A stretch of 64,000 nt of DNA from Rahnella bruchi (GTDB lineage: Bacteria > Pseudomonadota > Gammaproteobacteria > Enterobacterales > Enterobacteriaceae). Below the pieces are notes generated by a model that was not told where the DNA came from, searched no databases, and worked only from the letters and a program-made list of their open reading frames with translations. Below, piece by piece: positions 1 to 7,585 of the stretch (position 1 is its first letter; every line of letters begins with the position of its first letter). Location of the stretch: contig NZ_QZWI01000001.1 of assembly GCF_003614975.1 (NCBI RefSeq), forward strand, positions 806,001 through 870,000, read 5' to 3'. The position numbers and the translations under genes were made by a program.

Positions 1-110
1 AAAACACCCAGAGGCGTGGCGCTGATGGATAAAGCGATACAGGCAATTAACGCGCGGCGCATGAAACCAAACTCAATGAAGGGGTCGGCCAGCAAATGGA
101 AAAGCATCAT
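1..110 (-). CDS. Metal ABC transporter permease, ZnuB-like (5' part only)
   Basis: Only the first 36 codons lie in the window; the gene runs off the left edge. The reading begins MMLFHLLADPFIEFGF and then MRRALIACIALSISATPLGVF, which resembles the start of ZnuB/MntB-type permeases (a short amphipathic 'DPF...F.RRAL' lead, then a first membrane helix ending in LGVF). Its ATG overlaps the stop codon of the ATPase gene in an ATGA arrangement, so the two are translationally coupled. By family it would form the membrane channel of an importer for zinc, manganese or iron. The substrate is not decided by this fragment; the Zur-like operator upstream points to zinc. The ATG at 107 is an alternative start. 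Confidence 0.75.
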   Translation of the reverse strand, partial: MMLFHLLADPFIEFGFMRRALIACIALSISATPLGV

Positions 111-835
111 GAATTGGCGACTCCCGCCACGAGAGAAAAAGGTTCGGTCGAAATACAGGCATGCGCCTGATGCGGGAAGTGCCCCAGAACGTCGTGGGCG
201 GTTCCCCACAAATTCTTCTGCGCGCTGAGATAGAGCACATGTGGAAAATGCCGGGCAACCATTGAGATATCATGTAAAACCGCAATGACGGTTTTTCCTT
301 CCTGATGCCACCGGGCAATAACCTTGAGCAAAAGATCAGTTGTCTGGGTATCAATGCCGGTAAAGGGTTCATCAAGCATGATCAGGGGCGCCTGTTGCAC
401 CAGCAAACGCGCGAATAAAGTGCGTTGCAGTTGGCCTCCGGAAAGCGATCCAACGGGCAAATGCGACATTTCTGTCATCCCGACCGTCTCCAGCGCCTTA
501 GCCACGGCGTCAGCTGACTGCTGATTTATGCCGCCAAAAAGTCCGCTTTGCGGCCAACAGCCCATCGCGACCAGATCGAATACGCTGATCGGAAAACCGC
601 GATCCAATTCGGCCTGCTGTGGCAAATATGCCAGACGCGGACGCTTGTTTCCGTTAAAAGTAATATTGCCGGTAACCGCCTGCTGAAGGCCTGCCAGCGT
701 TTTAAGGAAAGTAGATTTACCCGCTCCGTTGGCCCCGATAACAGCCGTCAGTGAACCGGCAAGAAATTGCCCGCTGATTGGCATCGCGACCGCCCGGCGG
801 TCATAACCAACCTCAACATTATTAACAAAAATCAT
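107..835 (-). CDS. Metal ABC transporter ATP-binding protein, ZnuC-like
   Basis: This 242-residue protein powers import of a divalent metal through the inner membrane. It shows a complete ABC ATPase core: Walker A GANGAGKST at residues 34-42, a Q-loop glutamine near 73, the signature LSGGQ at 131-135, Walker B LIMLDEP at 151-157 and an H-loop histidine near 184. The ATG at 835 was chosen over a longer in-frame reading because it fits the family's N-terminus and overlaps the stop codon of the small upstream gene (ATGA). The permease start overlaps this gene's stop in the same way. No substrate-binding protein gene is visible, so it may lie beyond the left edge. The metal is inferred from the Zur-like operator, not from the ATPase itself. 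Confidence 0.85.
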   Translation of the reverse strand: MIFVNNVEVGYDRRAVAMPISGQFLAGSLTAVIGANGAGKSTFLKTLAGLQQAVTGNITFNGNKRPRLAYLPQQAELDRGFPISVFDLVAMGCWPQSGLFGGINQQSADAVAKALETVGMTEMSHLPVGSLSGGQLQRTLFARLLVQQAPLIMLDEPFTGIDTQTTDLLLKVIARWHQEGKTVIAVLHDISMVARHFPHVLYLSAQKNLWGTAHDVLGHFPHQAHACISTEPFSLVAGVANS

Positions 836-939
836 GGTAGTGAAATTGCCCAGTAAATTGCTGCCCATAAAACAGCGAGCACAGCCAGCACGGCAAGACA
901 GCGCGCTGGCGAAGATAGTGTAAAGAGTGTTTTGGTCAT
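832..939 (-). CDS. 35-residue single-pass membrane peptide heading the metal transporter operon
   Basis: This short gene is easy to miss. It reads MTKTLFTLSSPARCLAVLAV then LAVLWAAIYWAISLP and stops at TGA. A strong ribosome binding site (GGAGGGG, four bases before the ATG) precedes it, and its stop overlaps the ATG of the ATPase gene as ATGA. Residues 14-33 form one hydrophobic segment; the N-terminal side carries K3 and R13, which predicts the N-terminus inside the cell. I recognise no family. Position and coupling suggest either a small accessory subunit of the transporter, as KdpF is to KdpFABC, or a translated leader that sets ATPase synthesis. The reading frame and its signals are direct; the function is inference. 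Confidence 0.6.
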   Translation of the reverse strand: MTKTLFTLSSPARCLAVLAVLAVLWAAIYWAISLP

Positions 940-948
940 AGCCCCTCC

Positions 949-970
949 GTTCGTTACAATATAACATCAC
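949..970 (-). promoter_or_regulatory. Candidate Zur operator of the metal ABC transporter operon
   Basis: Read on the minus strand this is GTGATGTTATATTGTAACGA followed by AC. It resembles the enterobacterial Zur box, an imperfect palindrome built on ATGTTATA and its complement; here the half sites are ATGTTA and TAACGA. It ends about ten bases before the ATG of the 35-residue gene, a position where a repressor would block transcription. No matching substrate-binding gene is in view to confirm zinc. A chance match in AT-rich DNA is possible. Confidence 0.5.
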
Positions 971-1218
971 ATAGTGCGTTTTGTATCAAGCCGTGAACTG
1001 TTTCGATTTTTTACCGCATGCCCTCGTCAGGCCGTGAAAGCGCACCTCAGGCAAAGCAAAATTGTCAGAAAAGGGTAAAATTTAGTGAATATAAACTAAT
1101 TACTATTACAATCAGAAAGTTATGAATTTTCGCAATGCAACTTTTTTTCTTTGCTCAAAACACATCCTCATAAAAGTATGCAATAATAGAAAGGTATGGA
1201 GTCCAAAGGCGAAAACTG

Positions 1219-1572
1219 GTGAAAAAATTTATCCCCTACCCTATTAAGGGGAAAAATCTGACTCCTTCAGATTTGCTGCAGATTATTGAACGTTATTTAT
1301 CTGAAATTGAAGAATCCTTAATTGGCGATTTAACTTATTTCTCAGAAAATGCACGTTATGAACCGAATTCTTTGCAAATCGTGTCAATCGCTGCAATCGG
1401 CGAAAATTGTTATTCGATGAGCTATCAGTACCGATGGACGATTTTCAACGGCTGCCTGGACATTAATGCCAATGAGTTTTCGACGCAAAGTGTCACATTC
1501 CTTGTTAAACCTGAAGGCCTGGAGTTTGATATTATTGATTTGTTCAAAGGTTCGACGGCTGAAGAATTGTAA
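1219..1572 (+). CDS. Hypothetical protein of 117 residues upstream of tomB
   Basis: I do not recognise this family. The protein is small and acidic, with no signal peptide, lipobox or membrane segment, so it is probably cytoplasmic. Residues 1-30 look helical (LTPSDLLQIIERYLSEIEESL) and the remainder looks like beta strands (YSMSYQYRWTIFNGCLDIN, then QSVTFLVKPEGLEFDIIDLF). A GTG start was chosen: an AAGG sequence lies nine bases upstream and no better ATG is in frame. The gene is more AT-rich than the ABC transporter on its left and faces away from it. It has its own 248-base upstream region and is separated from tomB by 222 bases, so it appears to be a single-gene unit. It could be lineage-specific. 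Confidence 0.6.
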   Translation: MKKFIPYPIKGKNLTPSDLLQIIERYLSEIEESLIGDLTYFSENARYEPNSLQIVSIAAIGENCYSMSYQYRWTIFNGCLDINANEFSTQSVTFLVKPEGLEFDIIDLFKGSTAEEL

Positions 1573-1794
1573 GTTTGAGTAATACGTTTGCGCAGCTTTC
1601 TAAAAATGAATTATATTTAAATTATATGTTTCAAATAAGTCCGGAAAAGTCCATCTCAAAGACCGCGATTGTCTTTGATGTATAAGTCAGTTCATAGCGT
1701 TAGTAGTGAGAGCCGTTTTCTGTAAGCCATCAAGTTTTGTTGTTTACTCACAGAGTGTTATCAACACCGAATAAACCATTACGGAGGGGATGAT

Positions 1795-2163
1795 ATGGAT
1801 GAGTACTCGCCTAAGCGGCACGATATCGCTCAGTTACGCTACCTGAATGAAATGCTCTACGATGAAGGCATCGCGACACTGGGTGACAGTCACCACGGTT
1901 GGGTCAACGACCCCACTTCTGCTGTTAACCTGCAGCTCAACGAACTGATTGAGCACATTGCATCCTTTGTGATGAGCTTTAAAATAAAGTATCCGGATGA
2001 TACCCATTTAAGTGATCTGGTTGAAGAGTATCTGGATGATACCTACACCCTGTTCAGCAATTATGGAATTAACGATTCTGATTTACGCCAATGGCAAAAG
2101 ACCAAGAAGCGATTATTCAGAATGTTCTCAGGGGACTACATCTGTACCCTAATGAAGACTTGA
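1795..2163 (+). CDS. tomB: Hha toxicity modulator TomB
   Basis: TomB (YbaJ) is the small acidic partner of Hha. In E. coli the pair affects biofilm formation and behaves like an antidote and toxin. The 122-residue sequence begins MDEYSPKRHDIAQLRYLNEM and carries the family's conserved YLDDTYTLFSNYGI and MFSGDY segments near its C-terminal end; the full length matches the family. The ATG follows GGAGGGG by five bases. hha lies 45 bases downstream, so both are likely co-transcribed. In E. coli the gene upstream is acrB. Here it is an unrelated hypothetical gene, so acrAB is not adjacent. Confidence 0.93.
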   Translation: MDEYSPKRHDIAQLRYLNEMLYDEGIATLGDSHHGWVNDPTSAVNLQLNELIEHIASFVMSFKIKYPDDTHLSDLVEEYLDDTYTLFSNYGINDSDLRQWQKTKKRLFRMFSGDYICTLMKT

Positions 2164-2208
2164 GTAATAATTTATATGCAGTCATCAGATAAAAATGAAA
2201 AGGCTAAG

Positions 2209-2412
2209 ATGAACAAAATCGACTATTTGATGCGTTTAAGAAAATGTACCACTATTGATACACTTGAACGTGTCATTGAAAAAAATAAGTATGAACTTTC
2301 CGACGACGAGCTGGAATTGTTTTACTCGGCAGCAGACCATCGTTTAGCGGAGCTGACGATGAACAAGTTGTACGATAAAATCCCGGTAGCAGTCTGGAAA
2401 TTCGTACGCTAA
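2209..2412 (+). CDS. hha: Haemolysin expression modulator Hha
   Basis: Hha is a 67-residue nucleoid-associated protein. It binds the H-NS N-terminal domain and helps silence horizontally acquired and virulence genes, acting as a partner without its own DNA-binding fold. The reading [20 protein letters not shown], then the [19 protein letters not shown] and [10 protein letters not shown] segments, is near-identical to the family. A longer in-frame start at 2176 would add eleven residues not found in Hha, so the ATG at 2209 is used; AAGG lies before it. It is the second gene of the tomB-hha pair and is followed by an inverted repeat that probably ends the transcript. Confidence 0.95.
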   Translation: MNKIDYLMRLRKCTTIDTLERVIEKNKYELSDDELELFYSAADHRLAELTMNKLYDKIPVAVWKFVR

Positions 2413-2420
2413 CAGACAGA

Positions 2421-2448
2421 GTCAGGTCGAAATACCTTTCGGCCTGAC
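2421..2448 (+). terminator. Inverted repeat after hha, probable terminator
   Basis: GTCAGG at 2421-2426 pairs with CCTGAC at 2443-2448, with CGAAA and TTTCG extending the stem inward. It starts nine bases after the hha stop. The following TCATATTTCG is only a weak U-tract, so termination may be partial. Confidence 0.5.
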
Positions 2449-2494
2449 GCTCATATTTCGTACAAAATAACTTAAGCGATTTTTAACTATTTCT

Positions 2495-3442
2495 TCAGAT
2501 ATTTCTTTCTGCTTTCTCTTTGATTTGCCGGTGAAATGTTTGCAAAAGAAACTGGAAACATTGTTCTGTTTTAGGCGAACGCAATGGCGCTGGCTTACGC
2601 ATCATCGCGACCGTCCGGCTTAATGTCGGCTGCTGTAAATGAATCACTGTTAATTCATCATCATTAAGTGTTGCAGTATATAACTCTGGCAATATCGCTA
2701 ATGCCAGACGCGAACGCACTAATCCGTATAACGTCTCCTGAAAGTCTACGCGATAACTCACACGCAAATTCAGTCTGTGGCTTTCAATTAAAGAAGTCAC
2801 GAGCCTGCTGACATTCCCTTTTGAAAACAACGCAATATCCCTTTTAATCAGTTGCCTCCAGGGAATATTATGCCCTTCTGATAACGGGTCATCCCGCCTG
2901 ATCACCGCCACGAAAGGGTCTTCCAGTAGCGGGTATACCGCAACAGAATCCGGCACAGTGCTGTCAGTCGCACCGATACCAAAATCGACAGATCCGTTCT
3001 CCAGTTCCAGTAATAATGCATCATTCGTGAGGTCATGGAATTCCACACGCATATCAGGGAAATATTCCGATAATAACTGCGGCACGGCGGGAAATAACAA
3101 CGTGCTGACTGAAGGGACTAATCCGATACGTAAAGTTCCATCGCCCCCCTGTTGCATGATTTGTTGCATATCATCGAAGGCACTATGCGCTGTATTCAGT
3201 AACCGTTCTGCATAAGGCAGAACCGCTTCTCCCTGTTCGGTCAGACTCACGCCCTGCGCTGTGCGGTTTAATAATTTCCCCCCCAGCACTAATTCAATTT
3301 GCCGCAGTGCACTGCTCAATGCCGGCTGACTGATCGCCAGACGGTTCGCCGTTTCAGTGAAACTGCGTAACTGTGCCAGGGTCACAAAGTATTGAATTTG
3401 CTTAAGGGAGAGGGCAGGCAACCGACGCCAGGGTTCAGACAT
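2495..3442 (-). CDS. LysR-family transcriptional regulator divergent from ade
   Basis: This 315-residue protein has the LysR layout: an N-terminal winged helix-turn-helix (residues about 12-70, with LRSFTETANRLAISQPALSS) and a C-terminal effector-binding domain. It is transcribed away from the adenine deaminase gene, the usual arrangement for a LysR regulator and its target, so it probably controls ade and the permease. The effector may be a purine, but that is inference. The start at 3442 is preferred because the motif LSLKQIQYFVTLAQ then begins 11 residues in. An ATG at 3487 would add 15 unconserved residues and would place a PurR-like box inside the coding region. Neither start has a strong ribosome binding site. 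Confidence 0.8.
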   Translation of the reverse strand: MSEPWRRLPALSLKQIQYFVTLAQLRSFTETANRLAISQPALSSALRQIELVLGGKLLNRTAQGVSLTEQGEAVLPYAERLLNTAHSAFDDMQQIMQQGGDGTLRIGLVPSVSTLLFPAVPQLLSEYFPDMRVEFHDLTNDALLLELENGSVDFGIGATDSTVPDSVAVYPLLEDPFVAVIRRDDPLSEGHNIPWRQLIKRDIALFSKGNVSRLVTSLIESHRLNLRVSYRVDFQETLYGLVRSRLALAILPELYTATLNDDELTVIHLQQPTLSRTVAMMRKPAPLRSPKTEQCFQFLLQTFHRQIKEKAERNI

Positions 3443-3468
3443 AATATTCAGGGATCCCGCTAAAAATA

Positions 3469-3480
3469 GAAAACGTTTGC
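3469..3480 (-). promoter_or_regulatory. Candidate PurR operator between the LysR gene and ade
   Basis: On the minus strand this reads GCAAACGTTTTC, the exact core of the E. coli PurR box (consensus ACGCAAACGTTTTCGT). The outer bases are less well matched (GA on one side, TA on the other). It lies about 100 bases upstream of the ade ATG and just upstream of the preferred LysR start. PurR is known to repress purine genes in response to hypoxanthine and guanine, so the site fits a purine salvage unit. A small palindrome, ATTAGCTTAAT at 3548-3558, might be the LysR site. Confidence 0.5.
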
Positions 3481-3582
3481 TCAGCATAACCGCATCTTAT
3501 AAACGGATAAAATAATTCATCTGTGCAAAGTCGTTCCCTCTCCCTACATTAGCTTAATCACACTGTAAATCCGGATACTGAC

Positions 3583-5370
3583 ATGACTGAAAAAATTGCT
3601 CCGTTACCCCAGCGCCAGCGGGCAGTTCAGGCTGCATTGGGGAAAATTCCTTTTGACCGTCTGCTGATCAACGCAAACGTTATCGATATGGTGACAGGAG
3701 AAATTCGTGAAGCGGATGTCGGGATCACCGGCAACATGATTGCCAGCGTCCATCCTCGCGGAAAATTCTCTCAGGCAGAAAATGTTGATGACTTAACCGG
3801 TCGCTATCTTTCACCGGGACTTATCGACACTCATGTACATATCGAAAGCTCACACCTTTCACCGGAAAAATACGCAGAGATTGTCGTCGCTCAGGGCACG
3901 ACCACCGTATTCTGGGATCCGCATGAACTGGCAAACGTGCTGGGCGTCGCCGGTGTGCAGTATGCAGTGCAGGCGAGCCGCAATCTGCCTCTGCGAGTGA
4001 TTTGCGCAGCCCCTTCCAGCGTACCTTCGACTCCTGGTCTGGAAATGTCCGGTGCTGACTTTAACGGTCAGGAAATGCAAACGATGCTGAGCTGGCCGGA
4101 AATCGCTGGCGTTGCAGAAGTCATGGATATGCACGGTGTCATTAATGGCAGCGAAAGGATGCTGGAAATTCTCGAGGCCGGTTTAAACAGTGGAAAGCTG
4201 ATCGAAGGCCATGCCCGCGGACTGAAAGATGAACAGCTTCAGGCCTATCTGGCGGCTGGCGTCACTTCCGATCACGAACTCACCTCTGCTGAAGATGCTC
4301 TGGAAAAACTGCGGGCCGGACTGACACTGCAAATTCGCGGCTCTCATCCTTATCTTTTGCCTGATATCGCCGCCGCTTTACAGGCGCTGCCGCACCTTTC
4401 CTCTCAAATTACGCTATGTACAGATGATGTTCCGCCCGACCATCTGCTGGAAAAAGGTGGCCTGATTGCATTAGTTAAGCTTCTGATTTCATACGGGCTA
4501 CGGGTGGAAGATGTACTAAGAATGGCGACCTTCAACGCTGCTATCCGTCTGCAACGTTCTGATTTAGGACTGATTGCGGCGGGACGTACGGCAGATATCA
4601 TCGCGTTTGATTCGCTGGAAAATCTGCATCCAGGCGCAGTTTACGTAGCAGGAAACTGTGTAGCAAAAGAGAGCAAACTTCTCTTTACGCCGGCGGCTGC
4701 GAGTGGCGTTACGCCTCCCCGTAACACGATGCGGCTCAGCCCCCTGAATGCGGACGACTTCTGCATGAAAATCGCGGGTCTGAAAAACGGCAAAGCACGC
4801 TTGCGCAATATCAAAGGCGCGCGCTTTACACAGTGGAGCGAAGTGACCGTTGATGTCAGAGACGGCGTCGTGCAACTCCCTGAAGGCTTCAGCCTGATTT
4901 GGGTACAGCACCGCCACGGGAGGCACGATGCCACGCCTAAAATGGCATTGCTGGAAGGCTGGGGTGAACTGCGCGGCGCTATTGCCACTTCCTACTCGCA
5001 CGATTCCCATAATCTGGTGGTACTGGGACGCTCACCGGCAGACATGGTTGTGGCAGCGAACCAGCTTATTTCCAGCGGCGGCGGAATGGCACTCAGTCAA
5101 AATGCCACATTACTGGCCAAAGTAGATATGCCCATTGCCGGAATGCTTTCTGAATTGCCAGCGGAACAACTGGCTGAACAGTTTAAAAATCTGCGTGAAC
5201 TCAGCGCACTAATAGCCGACTGGGAACCGCCTTACCGTGTGTTTAAAGCCATCGAGGGAACGTGTCTTGCCTGTAATGCCGGACCGCATCTGACTGATTT
5301 AGGCCTCACTGACGGCGGATTGCGTGAAATTGTCGAACCGGTTCTGGAAATCTGGCCGAAAGAAATCTGA
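3583..5370 (+). CDS. ade: Adenine deaminase
   Basis: The enzyme hydrolyses adenine to hypoxanthine and ammonia in the cytosol, for purine salvage and nitrogen supply. The 595-residue protein is an amidohydrolase barrel of the Ade/YicP type, close to the 588 residues of the E. coli enzyme. It shows the metal-binding HVH at residues 84-86 in DTHVHIESSHL, the family motif WDPHELANV at 111-119, and a conserved C-terminal region with ISSGGGMAL. The ATG lies 33 bases after the ATTAGCTTAAT palindrome and is followed closely by the purine permease (75 bases), so adenine uptake and deamination appear coupled in one operon. The paired genes in E. coli, adeD (yicP) and adeQ (yicO), sit elsewhere on the chromosome. 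Confidence 0.95.
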   Translation: MTEKIAPLPQRQRAVQAALGKIPFDRLLINANVIDMVTGEIREADVGITGNMIASVHPRGKFSQAENVDDLTGRYLSPGLIDTHVHIESSHLSPEKYAEIVVAQGTTTVFWDPHELANVLGVAGVQYAVQASRNLPLRVICAAPSSVPSTPGLEMSGADFNGQEMQTMLSWPEIAGVAEVMDMHGVINGSERMLEILEAGLNSGKLIEGHARGLKDEQLQAYLAAGVTSDHELTSAEDALEKLRAGLTLQIRGSHPYLLPDIAAALQALPHLSSQITLCTDDVPPDHLLEKGGLIALVKLLISYGLRVEDVLRMATFNAAIRLQRSDLGLIAAGRTADIIAFDSLENLHPGAVYVAGNCVAKESKLLFTPAAASGVTPPRNTMRLSPLNADDFCMKIAGLKNGKARLRNIKGARFTQWSEVTVDVRDGVVQLPEGFSLIWVQHRHGRHDATPKMALLEGWGELRGAIATSYSHDSHNLVVLGRSPADMVVAANQLISSGGGMALSQNATLLAKVDMPIAGMLSELPAEQLAEQFKNLRELSALIADWEPPYRVFKAIEGTCLACNAGPHLTDLGLTDGGLREIVEPVLEIWPKEI

Positions 5371-5445
5371 AACGCCCGGTGCCAGGCCGGAAAAAAATGA
5401 TAGCTAACACAACATTATAAAAATTATTGTCAGGGGAATTTAAGC

Positions 5446-6795
5446 ATGTCTGAAAGTTCTGTGAAAAACGTAACCACCCCAACGCGGGAAAGCTGGTTGC
5501 AGCGACGATTTCATTTGCATCAGCGACAGACCAGTGTGAAAACCGAATGTGTGGCAGGGATCACCGGATTTCTCGCCGCCGCTTATTTGCTGGTAGTGAT
5601 CCCCGGTTTGCTGGCGGTCAGCGGAATGGACAAAGGTGCGGTGACAACAGGTGTGATCCTTGTGTTTGTTCTGGGCTCACTATTAATGGCGTTCTACGCT
5701 AACCTGCCGTTTATGGTCGGCCCTGGGATTGGCGGTTCCGTGCTGGTCGGGATCACGCTGGCAGGTGATGGCATCACCTGGCCCATCGCATTAGGTATTG
5801 CCTGCTGGTCGGGTATTTTATTCTTCGTGATGACCGTTTTTGGTCTGCGGGAAGTCGTTACCCGTTCTGTTCCGCAGTCCATCAAACTTGGGCTGACGGC
5901 ATCAATTGGTATTTTCGTTGCCCTGCTCGGTTTTCGTAACGCCGGACTGGTAATGGCCAATGCCAAAACACATGCCCTGGCTTTAGGTGACTTTACCGCA
6001 CCGGGTGCACTGATTGCGCTGCTGGGTTTACTGATTGCCGTGGGATTACAAGCACGCAAAGTACCGGGAGCAATTCTCTGGGCAATTTTGCTGGCGACTG
6101 TGGCCGGTATTCCGTTCGGCGTAACCCATCTGCCTGATCAATGGATTTCCCTGCCCCACTCGATGGCTCCGCTGTTGGGCAAAGTCGATTTGATTGGCGC
6201 GATTAATATCGCTTTCCTTCCGTTCCTGTTCATTTTCTTTGCGTCAGAATTCTTCTCAACAATGGGCACAACTCTGGCCGTAGGCGGAGAAGCCGGATTG
6301 CTTGACGACGAAGGCAATATGAAAAACATCAATCGCCCGTTCATGGTGGATTCAATTGCTGCCGCGCTGGGGCCGATTGTGGGGATCCCTGCTGCCACGG
6401 CGCTGATAGAATCGTCAGCTGCCGCAGAGGCGGGTGGAAAAACAGGCCTGACGGCGCTCTCTGCCGCGGTGATGTTCCTGCTGATGCTGCTTTTCACACC
6501 CGTTGCACTGATGATCCCAAAAGAAGCGACGGCACCTGCGCTGATTTTGATTGGCCTGAATATGTTCAGTAATCTTCGCAAAGTTGATTTGGCGAATTTC
6601 ACCGATGCATTGCCGGTACTGATGATGGTGATGATTACGTTGATTTCCAACAGTTTCGGTACCGGTATTGCCGGTGGCCTGCTGTTTTACATCATCATTA
6701 AAGTGGTGGCAGGAAAGGTCCGTGAAGTGCCTTTAGGGCTTTATATACTCGCCATACCGCTGGTGTATTACTTTGCGACGCTGGTTCATCATTAA
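5446..6795 (+). CDS. NCS2-family purine permease, probably for adenine
   Basis: This 449-residue protein is an integral inner-membrane proton symporter of the AzgA-like NCS2 subfamily, which includes AdeP, AdeQ, GhxP and GhxQ of E. coli. It has about 12-14 hydrophobic segments and the conserved MVGPGIGGSV and FFSTMGTTLAVGGEAGLLD motifs. The second includes the subfamily's substrate-pocket region. It follows ade by 75 bases with AGGGGAA upstream of its ATG. Context favours adenine as substrate, as AdeQ is beside AdeD in E. coli, but hypoxanthine or guanine cannot be excluded from sequence alone. A terminator follows. Confidence 0.88.
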   Translation: MSESSVKNVTTPTRESWLQRRFHLHQRQTSVKTECVAGITGFLAAAYLLVVIPGLLAVSGMDKGAVTTGVILVFVLGSLLMAFYANLPFMVGPGIGGSVLVGITLAGDGITWPIALGIACWSGILFFVMTVFGLREVVTRSVPQSIKLGLTASIGIFVALLGFRNAGLVMANAKTHALALGDFTAPGALIALLGLLIAVGLQARKVPGAILWAILLATVAGIPFGVTHLPDQWISLPHSMAPLLGKVDLIGAINIAFLPFLFIFFASEFFSTMGTTLAVGGEAGLLDDEGNMKNINRPFMVDSIAAALGPIVGIPAATALIESSAAAEAGGKTGLTALSAAVMFLLMLLFTPVALMIPKEATAPALILIGLNMFSNLRKVDLANFTDALPVLMMVMITLISNSFGTGIAGGLLFYIIIKVVAGKVREVPLGLYILAIPLVYYFATLVHH

Positions 6796-6823
6796 AAGAA
6801 GCCGGTAAACGGTCAGTCAACAA

Positions 6824-6848
6824 GGGCGCGGAGAACGTGCCCTTTTTT
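6824..6848 (+). terminator. Rho-independent terminator of the ade operon
   Basis: GGGCGCG at 6824-6830 pairs with CGTGCCC at 6836-6842 (one G-U pair) and is followed directly by six T residues. It lies 28 bases after the permease stop. Confidence 0.8.
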
Positions 6849-6903
6849 ATGGGCGCAGTTTGGCTAAGAGGGAGTGATGAATCAGGAATAAAAGGGAATG
6901 GAT

Positions 6904-6919
6904 AAAACAGGAAGGCCTG
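6904..6919 (-). terminator. Possible terminator of the 4.5S RNA gene
   Basis: Just past the 4.5S RNA 3' end, the minus strand reads CAGGCCTTCCTG followed by TTTT. The stem is only four base pairs, so this is a weak call supported mainly by its position. Confidence 0.35.
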
Positions 6920-6924
6920 AAATT

Positions 6925-7037
6925 GGTGGAGGCCCTGCCAGCTACATCCCGGCACACACGACACCTGCTATGGCTGCTTCCTTCCGGACCTGACCGAGTT
7001 AACAAGTTAGCGTTGCGGGAGAACCAACAGAGCCCCC
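6925..7037 (-). ncRNA. ffs: 4.5S RNA, signal recognition particle RNA
   Basis: The minus strand begins GGGGGCTCTGTTGGTTCTCC and contains GGTCAGGTCCGGAAGGAAGC, the universally conserved SRP RNA apical loop that binds Ffh. The ends pair to form the long rod (GGGGGC... with ...GCCTCC). Length is about 113 bases, against 114 in E. coli. The RNA forms the signal recognition particle with Ffh and delivers nascent membrane proteins to FtsY and the Sec translocon. It lies beside atl and ybaY, as in E. coli. The 5' end is set by similarity and is probably made by RNase P from a longer precursor. Confidence 0.95.
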
Positions 7038-7085
7038 ATTGACGTTGTCGGCTTCATTTCTCCTGAGAGAATCGAAGCGGTGGGC

Positions 7086-7114
7086 ATTATCAATGATGCC
7101 TGAGGCAAAAGCAA
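7086..7114 (-). promoter_or_regulatory. Sigma-70 promoter of ffs
   Basis: The minus strand shows TTGCTT, a 17-base spacer, then GATAAT. Transcription would start near 7079, about 42 bases upstream of the mature 5' end of 4.5S RNA, consistent with the precursor known to be trimmed by RNase P. Confidence 0.65.
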
Positions 7115-7220
7115 GTTAACCGCCGACAACCGTTGTTTTCTTAAACAATACGCCTGAATCAGGGCGGACAGAAGGAGATTTTTTGCGTCATACTGTTCGC
7201 CAAACACTGAGGAGGATGTC

Positions 7221-7529
7221 ATGTCAGAGCCCGATAACTTTCGCCAGCGCGTATTTCAGATAATCGCCGCCATTCCCCCTGGTCAGGTCACGACTTATGG
7301 AAACGTCGCTCAGCTGGCCGGTTCTCCGAGGGCGGCACGCCAGGTGGGCGGCGTACTCAAAAAGTTACCGGAAGGCAGCACGCTTCCCTGGCATCGTGTG
7401 ATTAACCGCCATGGTGAAATTTCCCTGCAAGGTGAAGACTTTAAACGCCAGCGTCAGGCGCTTCTGGCTGAAGGAATTACCTTTAAGAAAGGGAAAGTGG
7501 ATTTAGAGAAGTATGGCTGGAAGTGGTAG
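7221..7529 (+). CDS. atl: Alkyltransferase-like protein Atl (YbaZ)
   Basis: Atl proteins resemble the DNA-binding domain of O6-alkylguanine-DNA alkyltransferase. They bind O6-alkylguanine lesions without repairing them and hand them to nucleotide excision repair. The 102-residue protein has the family fold and the active-site motif with tryptophan in place of the acceptor cysteine: PWHRVI, W57, instead of PCHRVI. This substitution separates Atl from Ada/Ogt. The helix-turn-helix region is TTYGNVAQLAGSPRAARQVG at residues 24-43. The ATG follows a strong GAGGAGG by six bases. It is divergent from ffs and convergent with ybaY, as in E. coli. Confidence 0.95.
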   Translation: MSEPDNFRQRVFQIIAAIPPGQVTTYGNVAQLAGSPRAARQVGGVLKKLPEGSTLPWHRVINRHGEISLQGEDFKRQRQALLAEGITFKKGKVDLEKYGWKW

Positions 7530-7539
7530 TGGTGCTCAT

Positions 7540-7564
7540 AAAAAGGCACCGCCGGAGCGGTGCC
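7540..7564 (-). terminator. Rho-independent terminator of ybaY
   Basis: GGCACCGC pairs with GCGGTGCC around a four-base loop (7545-7564). Read on the minus strand it is followed by TTTTT, so it ends ybaY transcription. On the plus strand, after atl, there is no T-tract. Confidence 0.75.
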
Positions 7565-7585
7565 TGAATCAATGTCAGTAACGTG

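Noticed and set aside
1196-1222. Eight-codon leader (MESKGENW) overlapping the GTG start of the orphan gene
   Set aside because: The ATG has only one base between it and the AAGG, too close for normal initiation, and such short frames arise by chance. The GTG has its own spacing from a second AAGG.
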